Part shown: in pieces, positions 36,780 to 50,227 of the stretch
Layout: the number at the start of each line of letters is the position of its first letter
Position numbering within the stretch: position 1 is the first letter of the stretch
Source of the DNA: Agromyces aurantiacus
Lineage (GTDB): Bacteria; Actinomycetota; Actinomycetes; Actinomycetales; Microbacteriaceae
DNA: 64,000 bases
Direction: 5' to 3'
NCBI RefSeq assembly: GCF_016907355.1
Contig: NZ_JAFBBW010000001.1
Span: 2,046,001-2,110,000, forward strand
Translations under genes and position numbers: made by a program
Notes under the pieces: generated by a model
What the model saw: only the letters and a program-made list of their open reading frames with translations
The model's database searches: none
What the model was told of the DNA's origin: nothing

Positions 36780-37687
36780 CCGGATCGAGCGTCCTGTTCG
36801 ACGCGCCCGGGCCGAAGGCCCGCCGCAACTCGCTGATCGCCTCCGTGGTCGGCGGGCTCGCCATCGCGGGCGGCCTGCTCTGGGTGGCCCTCACGCTGGC
36901 GGCGCCCCGCGGCGACCTCCCCGGCTACTTCGACCCGTCGCGGTGGGACATCTTCGCCGACCCGACCGTGTGGCGGTACATCTTCGTCGCGGGCGTGTGG
37001 GGCACGCTCCGGGCCGCGCTGACGGCGGCCGTGCTCGCGCTCATCCTCGGCGTCGTGTTCTCGCTGCTGCGCAGCGCGCAGCGCGCGTGGATCCGCATCC
37101 CGACGGCCGTGGTCCTCGAGTTCATCCGCGGCATGCCGGTGCTGCTGATGATGCTGTTCATCCTGCTCGTGCTGAGCACGGGCTCGTTCTGGGCGGTCGT
37201 GGCCGCGCTCGCGCTGTACAACGGCGTGCTCATCGGCGAGGCGCTGCGAGCGGGGCTCGCGGCACTGCCGCGCGGCCAGCGCGAGGCCGGGCTGAGCCTC
37301 GGCATGCGATCCATGCAGTCGAAGATGCTGATCGAGTTCCCGCAGGCGTTCCGCCAGATGCTGCCGATCATCATCGCGCAGCTCGTCGTGCTGCTGAAGG
37401 ACACCTCGCTCGGCTACATCGTCGGCTACGTCGAGCTGCTGCGCGTCAACATGAACCAGCTCGCGAGCTTCTACGGCAACTACTACCTGTTCTCGTTCTT
37501 CGTCGTGACGCTCGTGCTGTACCTGGCGATGAACCTGTCGCTGTCGTGGTTCGCACGCTGGGTGGCGCGGCGCACCGAGCGTCGCACCGGCATGAAGCCG
37601 CCGAGTCCGGAAGACGAGGACCAGGCGATGCTGCGCGCGAAGGCGATCGCCGAGTCGCAGCAGACTCCGCAGGGCGGCGCGCTCTAG
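36776..37687 (+). CDS. gluD: Glutamate-type ABC transporter permease GluD
   Basis: 303 residues; second permease of the importer. The EAA loop is REAGLSLGMRSMQSKMLIEF and following LPIIIAQ. A hydrophilic tail of ~35 residues (SPEDEDQAMLRAKAIAESQQ) follows the last helix. ATG 36776 overlaps the gluC stop (ATGA). Confidence 0.9.
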   Translation: MTGSSVLFDAPGPKARRNSLIASVVGGLAIAGGLLWVALTLAAPRGDLPGYFDPSRWDIFADPTVWRYIFVAGVWGTLRAALTAAVLALILGVVFSLLRSAQRAWIRIPTAVVLEFIRGMPVLLMMLFILLVLSTGSFWAVVAALALYNGVLIGEALRAGLAALPRGQREAGLSLGMRSMQSKMLIEFPQAFRQMLPIIIAQLVVLLKDTSLGYIVGYVELLRVNMNQLASFYGNYYLFSFFVVTLVLYLAMNLSLSWFARWVARRTERRTGMKPPSPEDEDQAMLRAKAIAESQQTPQGGAL

Positions 37688-37713
37688 GCGTCGGGATGGC
37701 GCGGCCCGCCCAC

Positions 37714-37719
37714 TAGACT
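37714..37719 (+). promoter_or_regulatory. pheS promoter -10 box
   Basis: TAGACT ends 8 nt before the pheS GTG; near-leaderless transcript. Confidence 0.55.
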
Positions 37720-37727
37720 CGTTCTTC

Positions 37728-38768
37728 GTGTCCGAGCCCCTCCAGATCACCGAACCGGCCGTCGAGGCCGCCGTCGAGGCGGCGCTCGCGGCGATCGCCG
37801 CGGCCGGCGACTCCGCCGCGCTGAAGGCCGTGCGCGCCGAGCACACGGGCGAGAAGTCCGAGCTCGCGCGCCTGAACGCCTCGCTGCGCACCGTGCCGAA
37901 CGACCAGAAGGCCGCCCTCGGCAAGCTCGTGGGCTCCGCCCGCGGGCGCGTGAACCAGGCGTTCGCCGCGCGCGAGGCCGAGATCGTCGCCGCCGAGGCC
38001 GAGGCGCAGCTCGCGGCGGAGGCGGTGGACGTCACGGCGCTGCCGTCGCGGTTCACGCCGGGCGCGCGCCATCCGCTCACCCTGCTGCAGGACCGCGTGT
38101 GCGACGTCTTCACCGGGATGGGCTGGGAGATCGCGGAGGGCCCCGAGGTCGAGAGCGAGTGGTTCAACTTCGACGCCCTCAACTTCGACGCCGACCACCC
38201 GGCGCGCGCGATGCAGGACACCTTCTTCGTCGACCCGCCCGAGTCGCACCTCGTGCTGCGCACGCACACGAGCCCCGTGCAGGTGCGGTCGATGCTCGAC
38301 CGCGAGGTGCCGATCTACGTGCTCGCCCCGGGCCGCGTGTACCGCACCGACGAGTTCGATGCGACCCACCTGCCGGTCTTCATGCAGTTCGAGGGCCTCG
38401 CGGTCGACCAGGGCCTCACCATGGCCCACCTCAAGGGCACGCTCGACCACTTCGTGAAGTCGATCTTCGGCGAGGACGCGAAGGTGCGCCTGCGACCCAG
38501 CTTCTTCCCCTTCACCGAACCGTCGGCCGAGCTCGACTTCTGGCACCCGACCTTCAAGGGCGGCGCGCGCTGGATCGAGTGGGGCGGCTGCGGCATGGTG
38601 CACCCCAACGTGCTCCGCGCCGCGGGGATCGACCCCGACGTCTACACGGGTTTCGCGTTCGGCATGGGCATCGAGCGCGGGCTCATGCTCCGCAACGACG
38701 TCTCGGACATGCGCGACATGGCCGAAGGCGACATCCGCTTCTCGCAGCAGTTCGGAATGGTGGTCTAG
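37728..38768 (+). CDS. pheS: Phenylalanyl-tRNA synthetase alpha subunit
   Basis: 346 residues. The N-terminal coiled coil (to ~95) binds tRNA; class II motifs follow: HPLTLLQDRVCDVFTGMGW, LRTHTSPVQVRSM, FHP-type FMQFEGLAVDQGLTMAHLKG and the C-terminal GMGIERGLMLRNDVSDMRD. It ends IRFSQQFGMVV. The last 45 bp, including the stop and the bases before pheT, are repeated downstream. GTG 37728 chosen from family start and the -10 box. Confidence 0.97.
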   Translation: MSEPLQITEPAVEAAVEAALAAIAAAGDSAALKAVRAEHTGEKSELARLNASLRTVPNDQKAALGKLVGSARGRVNQAFAAREAEIVAAEAEAQLAAEAVDVTALPSRFTPGARHPLTLLQDRVCDVFTGMGWEIAEGPEVESEWFNFDALNFDADHPARAMQDTFFVDPPESHLVLRTHTSPVQVRSMLDREVPIYVLAPGRVYRTDEFDATHLPVFMQFEGLAVDQGLTMAHLKGTLDHFVKSIFGEDAKVRLRPSFFPFTEPSAELDFWHPTFKGGARWIEWGGCGMVHPNVLRAAGIDPDVYTGFAFGMGIERGLMLRNDVSDMRDMAEGDIRFSQQFGMVV

Positions 38769-38843
38769 AGATATGCCCGAAGGCACGGCCCGCTCGGGCA
38801 TCCGCTTCTCGCAGCAGTTCGGAATGGTGGTCTAGAGATATGC
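38732..38843 (+). repeat. 45-bp direct duplication at the pheS-pheT junction
   Basis: 38732-38776 and 38799-38843 are identical. They cover the last 12 codons of pheS, its TAG, and the bases AGATATGC at the next start. Upstream the similarity continues imperfectly (ATGGCCGAAGGC versus ATGCCCGAAGGC) with a 12-bp insertion in the second copy. The insertion creates a hairpin with arms GCCCGA (38775-38780) and TCGGGC (38794-38799). Confidence 0.92.
38773..38835 (+). CDS. 20-codon ORF repeating the PheS C-terminus
   Basis: ATG at 38773 starts MPEGTARSGIRFSQQFGMVV, then TAG. The last 11 residues equal the end of PheS. The ATG is where pheT would have started before the duplication (4 nt after the pheS stop), and the mini-ORF stop stands in the same relation to the pheT ATG at 38840. 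It is thus placed to be translated between pheS and pheT and to pass ribosomes on to pheT. It may be a neutral by-product of the duplication; no ribosome site of its own is visible. Confidence 0.4.
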   Translation: MPEGTARSGIRFSQQFGMVV

Positions 38844-41365
38844 GAGTGCCGCTCAGCTGGCTCGCCGAGTACGTCGACCTGCCCCCGGGCACGTCCCTGG
38901 AGGACGTGCACGCCGCGCTCGTGCGCGTCGGACTCGAGGAGGAGGACGTCCACACGTTCGACCTCGAGGGCCCGATCGTCGTGGGCGAGGTGCTCGAGTT
39001 CGTCGAGGAGCCGCAGTCCAACGGCAAGACCATCCGCTGGTGCCAGGTGCGCGTCGCGCCCGACGGCGAGCGGGCGGCCGACGGCGGGGAGCCCGTGCAC
39101 GGGATCGTGTGCGGCGCCCGCAACTTCTTCGTCGGCGACAAGGTCGTGGTGACGCTGCCCGGCGCCGTGCTGCCCGGGCCGTTCCCGATCGCCGCGCGGA
39201 AGACCTACGGACACGTCTCAGACGGCATGATCGCCTCGGCGCGCGAGCTCGGCCTCGGCGAGGACCACGACGGCATCCTGCGCCTGTCGACGCTCGGCAT
39301 CGACGCGCCCGTCGGCACCGACGCGATCCACCTGCTGGGCCTCGACGACGCCGCGGTCGAGATCAACGTCACGCCCGACCGAGGCTACGCCTTCTCGATC
39401 CGCGGCGTGGCCCGCGAGTACGCTCACGCGACCGGGGCGGTCTACCGCGACCCGGCCGGGCAGGTCGAGGCCACCGAGGTCGCGACCGACGCGTTCCCCG
39501 TCGAGGTCCGCGACGAGGCGCCGATCCGCGGCCGCGTCGGCGCGAGCGTGTTCGCGACCCGCATCGTGCGCGGCATCGACCCGGCCCGCCCCACGCCGGC
39601 GTGGATGGTCGCGCGGCTCAAGCTGGCCGGCATCCGCTCGCTGTCCCTGCCCGTCGACATCACCAACTACGTGATGCTCGAGCTCGGCCAGCCGATCCAC
39701 GGCTACGACCTCGACGCGCTGCAGGGTGGCATCGTGGTGCGCCGCGCGCAGCCGGGGGAGACGCTCGAGACGCTCGACGGCAAGGTGCGCACGCTCGACC
39801 CCGAGGACCTGCTGATCACCGACGACCGCGGCGCGATCGGCCTCGCGGGCGTCATGGGCGGCGCCTCGACCGAGATCGGCGAGACGACCCGCAACGTGCT
39901 GATCGAGGCGGCGAACTTCGACCCCGTGTCGATCGCGCGCACGGCCCGCCGGCACAAGCTGCCCAGCGAGGCGTCCAAGCGCTTCGAGCGCGGTGTCGAT
40001 CCCGCGATCGCCGCGGCGGCGGCCGCGCGCGTCGCGCAGCTGCTCGTCGACCTCGCCGGAGGCACGGCCGACGCCGGCGGCTCGCTCCTGCACGCCGCGC
40101 CCGAGCGCGAGGCCATCCTGCTGTCCGACGGCTACATCACCGAGCTCATCGGCGTCGAGTACACGTCCGACGAGGTGCGCGACGCGCTCGCCGAGGTCGG
40201 CGGTCGGGTCACGGCCGTCGATGGCGGGCTCGAGGTCGTCCCGCCGACGTGGCGCCCCGACCTGACCGGCCGGGCCGAGCTGGCCGAGGAGGTCGCGCGC
40301 CTGCTCGGGTACGACCGGATCCCGTCGGTGCTCCCGGTCGCTCCGCCCGGTCGCGGGCTCACCCGCTCGCAGCGCGTGCGGCGCAGCGTCGCCGACGCGC
40401 TCGCGGCCGCCGGCGCGACCGAGGTGCTCGCGTTCCCGTTCGTGACCGAGGCCGACAACGCCCAGTTCGGTTCGACCGACGGGTCGCCCGTCGCGAGCGT
40501 GAAGCTCGCGAACGCCCTCGACGCCTCGGCGCCGTACCTGCGCCGCTCGCTGCTGCCCGGTCTCATCGGCGTCGCCCGGCGCAACCTCTCACGCGGCCTC
40601 ACCGACCTCGATGTGTTCGAGCTCGGGCTGGTGTTCCTGCCCGAGACGGGGCGCGCCTACGGCTCCGCCGAGCTCCCGATCGGGTGGGAACGTCCTTCCG
40701 ACGCGGTGCTCGAGGAGCTCGACGCGGGCATCCCGGCCCAGCCGCGGCACGTCGGCGTGCTGATGACCGGCGACCTCCGGCCGAAGCAGCCGGGCCGCGC
40801 CGCCGAGCCCGCCGGCATCGCCGACGCGCTCGACGCCGTCCGCCGCATCGCGCACGCCGCCGGCGCGGAGGTCGAGTTCGCGCAGGGTTCGCACCACGCG
40901 CTGCACCCGGGCCGTACGGCCGAGGTGCGCGTCGCGGACCGGCTCGTCGGCTACGCGGGCGAACTGCATCCCGAACTGGCCGCGGCCGCCGACCTGCCGC
41001 GCGTCGTCGCGGTGGCCGAGGTCGACCTCGACGCGATCCTCGAGCTCGCCGACCCGTCGGTCGAGGCGCGCCCGATCGGCACGCTGCCGGCCGCCACGCA
41101 GGACCTCTCGCTCGTCGTCGCCGCCGAGGTGCCCGCCGCGCGCGTGGCCGAGGCGGTGCGCGAGGGCGCGGGCGAGCTGCTCGAGGAGCTGCACCTCGTC
41201 GACGACTACCGCGGCCAGGGCGTGCCCGAGGGCGCCAAGAGCCTGACGTTCGCGCTGCGGTTCCGCGCCGCCGACCGCACGCTCACCGCGGCCGAGGCGA
41301 GCGAGGCCAAGCTCGCGGGAGCGGCGCTGGCCGCGGAGCGAACCGGGGCGGCGATCCGCGAGTAG
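38840..41365 (+). CDS. pheT: Phenylalanyl-tRNA synthetase beta subunit
   Basis: 841 residues. Order: N-terminal MRVPLSWLAEYVDL; tRNA-binding OB domain (VVGEVLEFVEEP, GIVCGARNF); B3/4 editing domain; B5 domain; catalytic-like domain with GLTRSQRVRRSVADALAAAG; C-terminal anticodon-binding (FDX-ACB) domain ending near residue 840. ATG 38840 lies 4 nt after the stop of the duplicated mini-ORF; the upstream ribosome site is weak, so coupling is probable. Confidence 0.96.
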   Translation: MRVPLSWLAEYVDLPPGTSLEDVHAALVRVGLEEEDVHTFDLEGPIVVGEVLEFVEEPQSNGKTIRWCQVRVAPDGERAADGGEPVHGIVCGARNFFVGDKVVVTLPGAVLPGPFPIAARKTYGHVSDGMIASARELGLGEDHDGILRLSTLGIDAPVGTDAIHLLGLDDAAVEINVTPDRGYAFSIRGVAREYAHATGAVYRDPAGQVEATEVATDAFPVEVRDEAPIRGRVGASVFATRIVRGIDPARPTPAWMVARLKLAGIRSLSLPVDITNYVMLELGQPIHGYDLDALQGGIVVRRAQPGETLETLDGKVRTLDPEDLLITDDRGAIGLAGVMGGASTEIGETTRNVLIEAANFDPVSIARTARRHKLPSEASKRFERGVDPAIAAAAAARVAQLLVDLAGGTADAGGSLLHAAPEREAILLSDGYITELIGVEYTSDEVRDALAEVGGRVTAVDGGLEVVPPTWRPDLTGRAELAEEVARLLGYDRIPSVLPVAPPGRGLTRSQRVRRSVADALAAAGATEVLAFPFVTEADNAQFGSTDGSPVASVKLANALDASAPYLRRSLLPGLIGVARRNLSRGLTDLDVFELGLVFLPETGRAYGSAELPIGWERPSDAVLEELDAGIPAQPRHVGVLMTGDLRPKQPGRAAEPAGIADALDAVRRIAHAAGAEVEFAQGSHHALHPGRTAEVRVADRLVGYAGELHPELAAAADLPRVVAVAEVDLDAILELADPSVEARPIGTLPAATQDLSLVVAAEVPAARVAEAVREGAGELLEELHLVDDYRGQGVPEGAKSLTFALRFRAADRTLTAAEASEAKLAGAALAAERTGAAIRE

Positions 41366-41407
41366 CGGCATCCGGCACCAAGGGTGCCGCCGCGGGCGTC
41401 GCGGCGG

Positions 41408-41413
41408 TACCGT
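41408..41413 (+). promoter_or_regulatory. -10 box of the DUF1801 gene
   Basis: TACCGT ends 5 nt before ATG 41419; leaderless start possible. Confidence 0.45.
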
Positions 41414-41418
41414 GGAGC

Positions 41419-41835
41419 ATGGCCGAGCAGAAGACGCTGCCGACCGGCGCCTCGGTGTCGGAGTTCCTCGAGTCCGTCGAGCCCGCCGGCCGTCGCGCCG
41501 ACGGGCTCGAGCTGCGCGAGCTGTTCGACCGGGTCACCGACACCGACGCGGTCATGTGGGGCCCCTCCATCGTGGGCTACGGACTGCACCACTACCGGTA
41601 CGCGAGCGGTCGCGAAGGCGACTCGATGGTCGTCGGGTTCTCGCCGCGGAAGGCGTCGATCTCGCTGTACGGCCTGCAGAACCCGGGCGCCGAGCAGCTC
41701 ATCGACCGTCTCGGCCGGGTCAAGGTCGGGGCCGGATGCCTCTGGATCGGCCGGCTCGACACGGTCGACCGGCACGTGCTCGAGGCGCTCGTCGACCGTG
41801 CGTGGGTGCGCGTGCGCGGCGACGACGTCGGATGA
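41419..41835 (+). CDS. DUF1801 protein
   Basis: A 138-residue soluble protein of the DUF1801/YdhG group: LRELFDRVTDTDAVMWGPSI, GYGLHHYRYASGREGDSM, VVGFSPRKASISLYGL, GRVKVGAGCLWIGRLD. The fold is frataxin-like in relatives, and its role is unknown. It stands alone between pheT and the arginine genes and has a -10 box 5 nt from its ATG. Confidence 0.82.
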   Translation: MAEQKTLPTGASVSEFLESVEPAGRRADGLELRELFDRVTDTDAVMWGPSIVGYGLHHYRYASGREGDSMVVGFSPRKASISLYGLQNPGAEQLIDRLGRVKVGAGCLWIGRLDTVDRHVLEALVDRAWVRVRGDDVG

Positions 41836-41879
41836 CGCGCTCGCGCGCCCTCGGTTTGCGAACGCGAACGGCGGCTCGG

Positions 41880-41885
41880 TAGGGT
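41880..41885 (+). promoter_or_regulatory. -10 box of the Arg-rich small ORF
   Basis: TAGGGT ends 6 nt before ATG 41892, the same spacing as the leaderless genes in this window. Confidence 0.5.
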
Positions 41886-41891
41886 CGCTGC

Positions 41892-41999
41892 ATGTCCACC
41901 GTCCGGCAGGCCCTCCGTGCACGCGTCTCGCGTGCCGTCGTGGTGCGCGGCCGACGTCGTGGCGAGCGCCGAATCCAGGCGACTCCCGCGGCGGCCTGA
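41892..41999 (+). CDS. 35-residue Arg-rich small ORF upstream of argC
   Basis: Starts MSTVRQALRARVSRAVVVRG and has 10 arginines in 35 residues, with a cluster RGRRRGERR that uses two rare CGA codons. ATG is 6 nt after a -10 box and has no ribosome site. It ends 63 nt before argC. Position and content suggest a leader peptide sensing arginyl-tRNA, as known for leaderless cysteine-rich ORFs in mycobacteria. Caution: non-coding frames in this GC-rich genome are also Arg-rich, so composition alone is weak evidence. Confidence 0.4.
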   Translation: MSTVRQALRARVSRAVVVRGRRRGERRIQATPAAA

Positions 42000-42049
42000 G
42001 CCTGCCGTCCGGGCGTCGCCGGAGCCGACTCACTCGACCGACCAGCCCA

Positions 42050-42055
42050 TAAGGT
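42050..42055 (+). promoter_or_regulatory. argC promoter -10 box
   Basis: TAAGGT ends 7 nt before the argC ATG at 42063; leaderless start for the arg operon. No clear ArgR-type palindrome is visible around it. Confidence 0.5.
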
Positions 42056-42062
42056 GGAATCC

Positions 42063-43106
42063 ATGACGTTCACCGTCGCCGTGTCCGGCGCGTCCGGCTA
42101 TGCCGGTGGCGAGCTGCTGCGCCTGCTCGCCGACCATCCCGAGTTCGAGGTGCGGACCGTGACCGCGCACTCGAACGCGGGCCAGCCCCTCACCGCGGTG
42201 CAGCCGCACCTGCGCAGCTACACGCACCTCACCCTGAAGGAGACCTCGGCCGAGACGCTGGCCGGCCACGACGTCGTCTTCCTCGCGCTGCCGCACGGCG
42301 CGTCGGGCGCGATCGCGGCCGAGCTCGCCGACGACACGCTGGTCGTCGACTGCGGCGCCGACCACCGGCTCGAGTCCGAGCAGGACTGGGCGACCTTCTA
42401 CGGCGGCGAGTTCCACGGCGCGTGGGAGTACGGCGTGCCCGAGCTGCCGCGCCTGTCGGGCACGCAGCGCACCCGGCTGGCGTCGACCCGCCGGATCGCC
42501 GCCCCGGGATGCAACGCCTCGACCGTCGCCCTCTCGCTCGCCCCGGGCATCCGCGCGGGCGTCATCGAGGACCGCGACATCGTCTCGGTGCTCGCGGTCG
42601 GTCCCTCCGGGGCGGGCCGCGCACTGAAGGCGCACCTGCTCGGCTCCGAGATCCTGGGTTCGGCGAACCCGTACGCGGTGGGCGGCACGCACCGCCACAT
42701 CCCCGAGATCCAGCAGGCGCTGCGGTGGGCCGGCGCGGCCGCGCCGACGATCTCGTTCACGCCGACGATCGTGCCGATGTCGCGCGGGATCCTCGCGACC
42801 TCCACGGCGCGCATCGCGCCGGGTGCCGACGCCGCCGCGGTCCGCGCCGCCTGGGAGGATGCGTACGCGGGCGAGGGCTTCGTGCAGCTGCTGCCCGACG
42901 GCCAGTTCCCGCGCACGGCCGACGTGCTCGGTGCGAACACGGCCCTGATCGGGCTCGCGGTCGACGAGGCCGCGGGCCGCGTCGTGGTCGTCGCCGCGGT
43001 CGACAACCTTGTGAAGGGCACCGCGGGCGCCGCCATCCAGTCGGCGAACATCGCGCTCGGGCTCGCCGAGGCGACCGGCCTCCCCGTGAACGGGGTGGCA
43101 CCGTGA
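42063..43106 (+). CDS. argC: N-acetyl-gamma-glutamyl-phosphate reductase
   Basis: NADPH-dependent third step of arginine synthesis, 347 residues. Dinucleotide motif [15 protein letters not shown] at the start; catalytic Cys in AAPGCNAST; conserved [14 protein letters not shown] 42063 chosen over the GTG at 42054 because the latter overlaps the -10 box. First of argCJBDFH, with argJ overlapping its stop by 4 bp. Confidence 0.95.
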   Translation: MTFTVAVSGASGYAGGELLRLLADHPEFEVRTVTAHSNAGQPLTAVQPHLRSYTHLTLKETSAETLAGHDVVFLALPHGASGAIAAELADDTLVVDCGADHRLESEQDWATFYGGEFHGAWEYGVPELPRLSGTQRTRLASTRRIAAPGCNASTVALSLAPGIRAGVIEDRDIVSVLAVGPSGAGRALKAHLLGSEILGSANPYAVGGTHRHIPEIQQALRWAGAAAPTISFTPTIVPMSRGILATSTARIAPGADAAAVRAAWEDAYAGEGFVQLLPDGQFPRTADVLGANTALIGLAVDEAAGRVVVVAAVDNLVKGTAGAAIQSANIALGLAEATGLPVNGVAP

Positions 43107-44260
43107 GCGTCACGTCGGCTGCCGGCTTCGAGGCCGCGGGCATCGCGGCGGGCATCAAGCGCACGGGTGCGCTCGACCTCGCGCTCGTGGTCAATCGCGG
43201 GCCCAGGCAGCACGCCGCGGCCGTGTTCACGTCGAACCGTGCCAAGGCCAACCCGATCCTGTGGTCGCAGCAGGTGATCCAGGACGGCGTGGTCTCGGCG
43301 ATCGTGCTGAACTCCGGCGGCGCGAACTGCTTCACCGGGGCGGAGGGCTTCCAGGTCACGCACCGCACCGCGGAGGCCGCGGCATCCGCCCTGCAGGTCT
43401 CGGCAGGTGACGTGCTCGTGTGCTCGACCGGCCTCATCGGCGACCAGCTCGACGGCGAGGTGCTCGAGGAGGGCGTGCTCTCGGCCGCGAACCGCCTCGC
43501 GGGCGATGAGGCCGCCGGCGCCGATGCCGCCCGCGCGATCATGACGACCGACTCGAAGCCGAAGACGGTCGAGGTCGTGGTCGACGGATGGCGCATCGGC
43601 GGCATGGCGAAGGGCGCGGGCATGCTCGCGCCGGGCCTCGCGACCATGCTCGTCGTGCTCACGACCGACGCCGACCTGCCGCCGGCCGAGCTCGACGCGG
43701 CGCTGCGCCGCGCGACGCGCGTGACGTTCGATCGTCTCGATTCCGACGGATGCATGTCGACGAACGACCAGGTGACGCTCATGGCCTCGGGCGCCTCGGG
43801 CGTGGTGCCGGATGCCGCGACCTTCACCGAGGCGCTCACGACCGCGTGCCGCGACCTCGCGCTCCAGCTGCAGGGCGACGCCGAGGGCGCGAGCCACGAC
43901 ATCGCGATCGAGGTGCGCGGCGCGGTGACCGAGGAGGACGCGGTCGAGGTCGGTCGCGCGGTCGCGCGCAACAACCTCTTCAAGGCCGCGATCTTCGGCA
44001 ACGACCCCAACTGGGGCCGCGTGCTCGCGGCGATCGGCACGACGAGCGCGCCGTTCGACCCGTACCTCGTCGACGTGACGATGAACGGCGTCAGGATGTG
44101 CCACGCGGGCCGGCCCGATCGGCCGCGCGACGAGGTGGACCTCACGCCGCGCGCGACGCACGTGCTCATCGAACTGCACGCCGGCGAGGCATCCGCGACG
44201 ATCTGGACGAACGACCTCACGCACGACTACGTGCACGAGAACAGCGCGTACTCGAGCTGA
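43103..44260 (+). CDS. argJ: Ornithine acetyltransferase / N-acetylglutamate synthase ArgJ
   Basis: Recycles the acetyl group between acetylornithine and glutamate. 385 residues. The precursor cleaves itself before a Thr: [11 protein letters not shown] then TMLVV, with the nucleophile Thr following. [10 protein letters not shown] and [17 protein letters not shown] are family motifs. Whether it is bifunctional (also using acetyl-CoA) is not decided by sequence. With argJ present, argA/argE are not needed. Confidence 0.95.
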   Translation: MSVTSAAGFEAAGIAAGIKRTGALDLALVVNRGPRQHAAAVFTSNRAKANPILWSQQVIQDGVVSAIVLNSGGANCFTGAEGFQVTHRTAEAAASALQVSAGDVLVCSTGLIGDQLDGEVLEEGVLSAANRLAGDEAAGADAARAIMTTDSKPKTVEVVVDGWRIGGMAKGAGMLAPGLATMLVVLTTDADLPPAELDAALRRATRVTFDRLDSDGCMSTNDQVTLMASGASGVVPDAATFTEALTTACRDLALQLQGDAEGASHDIAIEVRGAVTEEDAVEVGRAVARNNLFKAAIFGNDPNWGRVLAAIGTTSAPFDPYLVDVTMNGVRMCHAGRPDRPRDEVDLTPRATHVLIELHAGEASATIWTNDLTHDYVHENSAYSS

Positions 44261-44262
44261 GG

Positions 44263-48822
<4,560 letters not shown>

Positions 48823-48832
48823 GGCACGCGCG

Positions 48833-49504
48833 ATGACGGCGGGCGAGCGCATGCCGCGCGGCGGCGGTCCCGTGGGCGGGACGTCGGGTGGCCCGATGCT
48901 CGCGCGCCCCGAGCGGGCCTGGTTCCTGCGCGACGCCGTCGAGCTCGCGCCGCTGCTGCTCGGCGCCGTGCTCGCGTACGACTCCGACGACGGCCGCGTC
49001 GCCGTCCGGCTCTCGGAGGTCGAGGCGTACCGCGGCGTCGGGGTCGACCCCGGCTCGCACGCCTTCCGGGGCCGGACCCCGCGCAACGCGGTCATGTTCG
49101 GCGAGGGCGGTCATCTCTACGCGTACTTCACGTACGGCATGCACACGTGCCTGAACATCGTGGCCGATCGTCCGGGAACGTCGGGCGGCGTACTGCTGCG
49201 TGGCGGCACCGTCGTCGAGGGGCTCGCGCTCGCGCGCACCCGCCGGCCCCGGTCGTCGGAGCGGGACCTCGCCCGCGGGCCGGCGCGGCTCGCACAGGCG
49301 CTGGGCGTGCCGCTCGCGCGCAATGGCAGTGACCTGCTCGCCTCGCCGTTCGAGCTCGCGGTGCCGGTCGAGCCGCTGCCGCACCTGACCGGGCCGCGGA
49401 CGGGCATCTCCGGCGCCGGGGGAGCGGTCGCCTATCCGTGGCGGTTCTGGCTGCCCGGTGACCCTGGCGTGTCGGCGTACCGTCGCCACCCCAAATCGCA
49501 CTGA
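48833..49504 (+). CDS. 3-methyladenine DNA glycosylase (AAG/MPG family)
   Basis: A 223-residue alkylpurine DNA glycosylase. Family motifs: LLLGAVLAYDSDDGRVAVRL, EVEAYRG with the catalytic Glu, SHAFRGRTPRNAVMFGEGGH, YFTYGMHTCLNIV, and GPARLAQALG. Removes alkylated bases. It starts 10 nt after argH, as in other actinobacteria where mpg lies between argH and tyrS. ATG 48833 has only a weak ribosome site. Confidence 0.93.
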   Translation: MTAGERMPRGGGPVGGTSGGPMLARPERAWFLRDAVELAPLLLGAVLAYDSDDGRVAVRLSEVEAYRGVGVDPGSHAFRGRTPRNAVMFGEGGHLYAYFTYGMHTCLNIVADRPGTSGGVLLRGGTVVEGLALARTRRPRSSERDLARGPARLAQALGVPLARNGSDLLASPFELAVPVEPLPHLTGPRTGISGAGGAVAYPWRFWLPGDPGVSAYRRHPKSH

Positions 49505-49565
49505 CGCGGTGCGCCACTGAGGCGTCGGCCGCGGCGCGTGGCACGCCGCGCGTCCGGTGCCCGGC

Positions 49566-50162
49566 TCAGCGGAGCGCGAGGTGCACGACGAGGGCGGCCG
49601 AGCACGCCCAGATGAGGCTCGCGAAGGTGCCGATGATGAACCGCTCGCGCGCCTCGGGCGCCTCCAGCTCCGTGAACCGGCCGACGCCCTTGACCGCGAC
49701 CACGATGGCCAGGCCCTCGGGGAAGCCCGCGATGATCGAGCCCGCGGCGCCGATTCGCTCGAGCACGCCGATCGTGAGACCGCCCCGGAGCACCTCGCGT
49801 CGCGGCGGGAGCATGCCGGGCTCGCTCGGCTCGTCGGAGCGCACGGCGACGAGGATGCCGCCGTGGGCGCCGGGCGGGGCGCTCGCGCCCATGGCGAGCT
49901 GGAGCGCGGTCGCGGCCGCCGGGCTGCCGCCGAAGATCGCGACGGTCAGTCCCAGCAACGCGATGAGCGGCGCCGCCACGGGCGGGACGTCGGCGTGCGC
50001 GGTCGACGCCGCGACGAGCGCCACGATGACGCCGCCGCCGGCCACGTAGAGGTAGGGCGGTCGAGGGTGGTGGTAGGCGAGCACCGAGAACACCGCGGCG
50101 ATCGCGAGCGATCCCACGATCACCGCCCAGCCGATCGCCGTCATCGCCTCGTCCAGGTTCAC
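49566..50162 (-). CDS. DUF3307-like membrane protein, partner of SatD
   Basis: A 198-residue membrane protein: about three hydrophobic helices in the first 90 residues, a polar loop (VRSDEPSEPGMLPPRREV), then a conserved-looking C-terminal part, GLTIGVLERIGAAGSIIAGF, VAVKGVGRFTEL and ERFIIGTFAS. The pattern IG-x-LER ... K-x3-RF-x-EL ... ER-F-IIGT is what I recall from DUF3307 proteins, which often lie next to SatD. GTG 50162 is preceded by GGAGG. It lies 65 bp after the SatD gene on the same strand. Function unknown. Confidence 0.6.
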   Translation of the reverse strand: MNLDEAMTAIGWAVIVGSLAIAAVFSVLAYHHPRPPYLYVAGGGVIVALVAASTAHADVPPVAAPLIALLGLTVAIFGGSPAAATALQLAMGASAPPGAHGGILVAVRSDEPSEPGMLPPRREVLRGGLTIGVLERIGAAGSIIAGFPEGLAIVVAVKGVGRFTELEAPEARERFIIGTFASLIWACSAALVVHLALR

Positions 50163-50227
50163 GTGGGCCTCCGCTCGTCCGGGTGGGTGCACGCTCGCCG
50201 GGGCAGGTCCGGCGTCGTCGATCGAGC

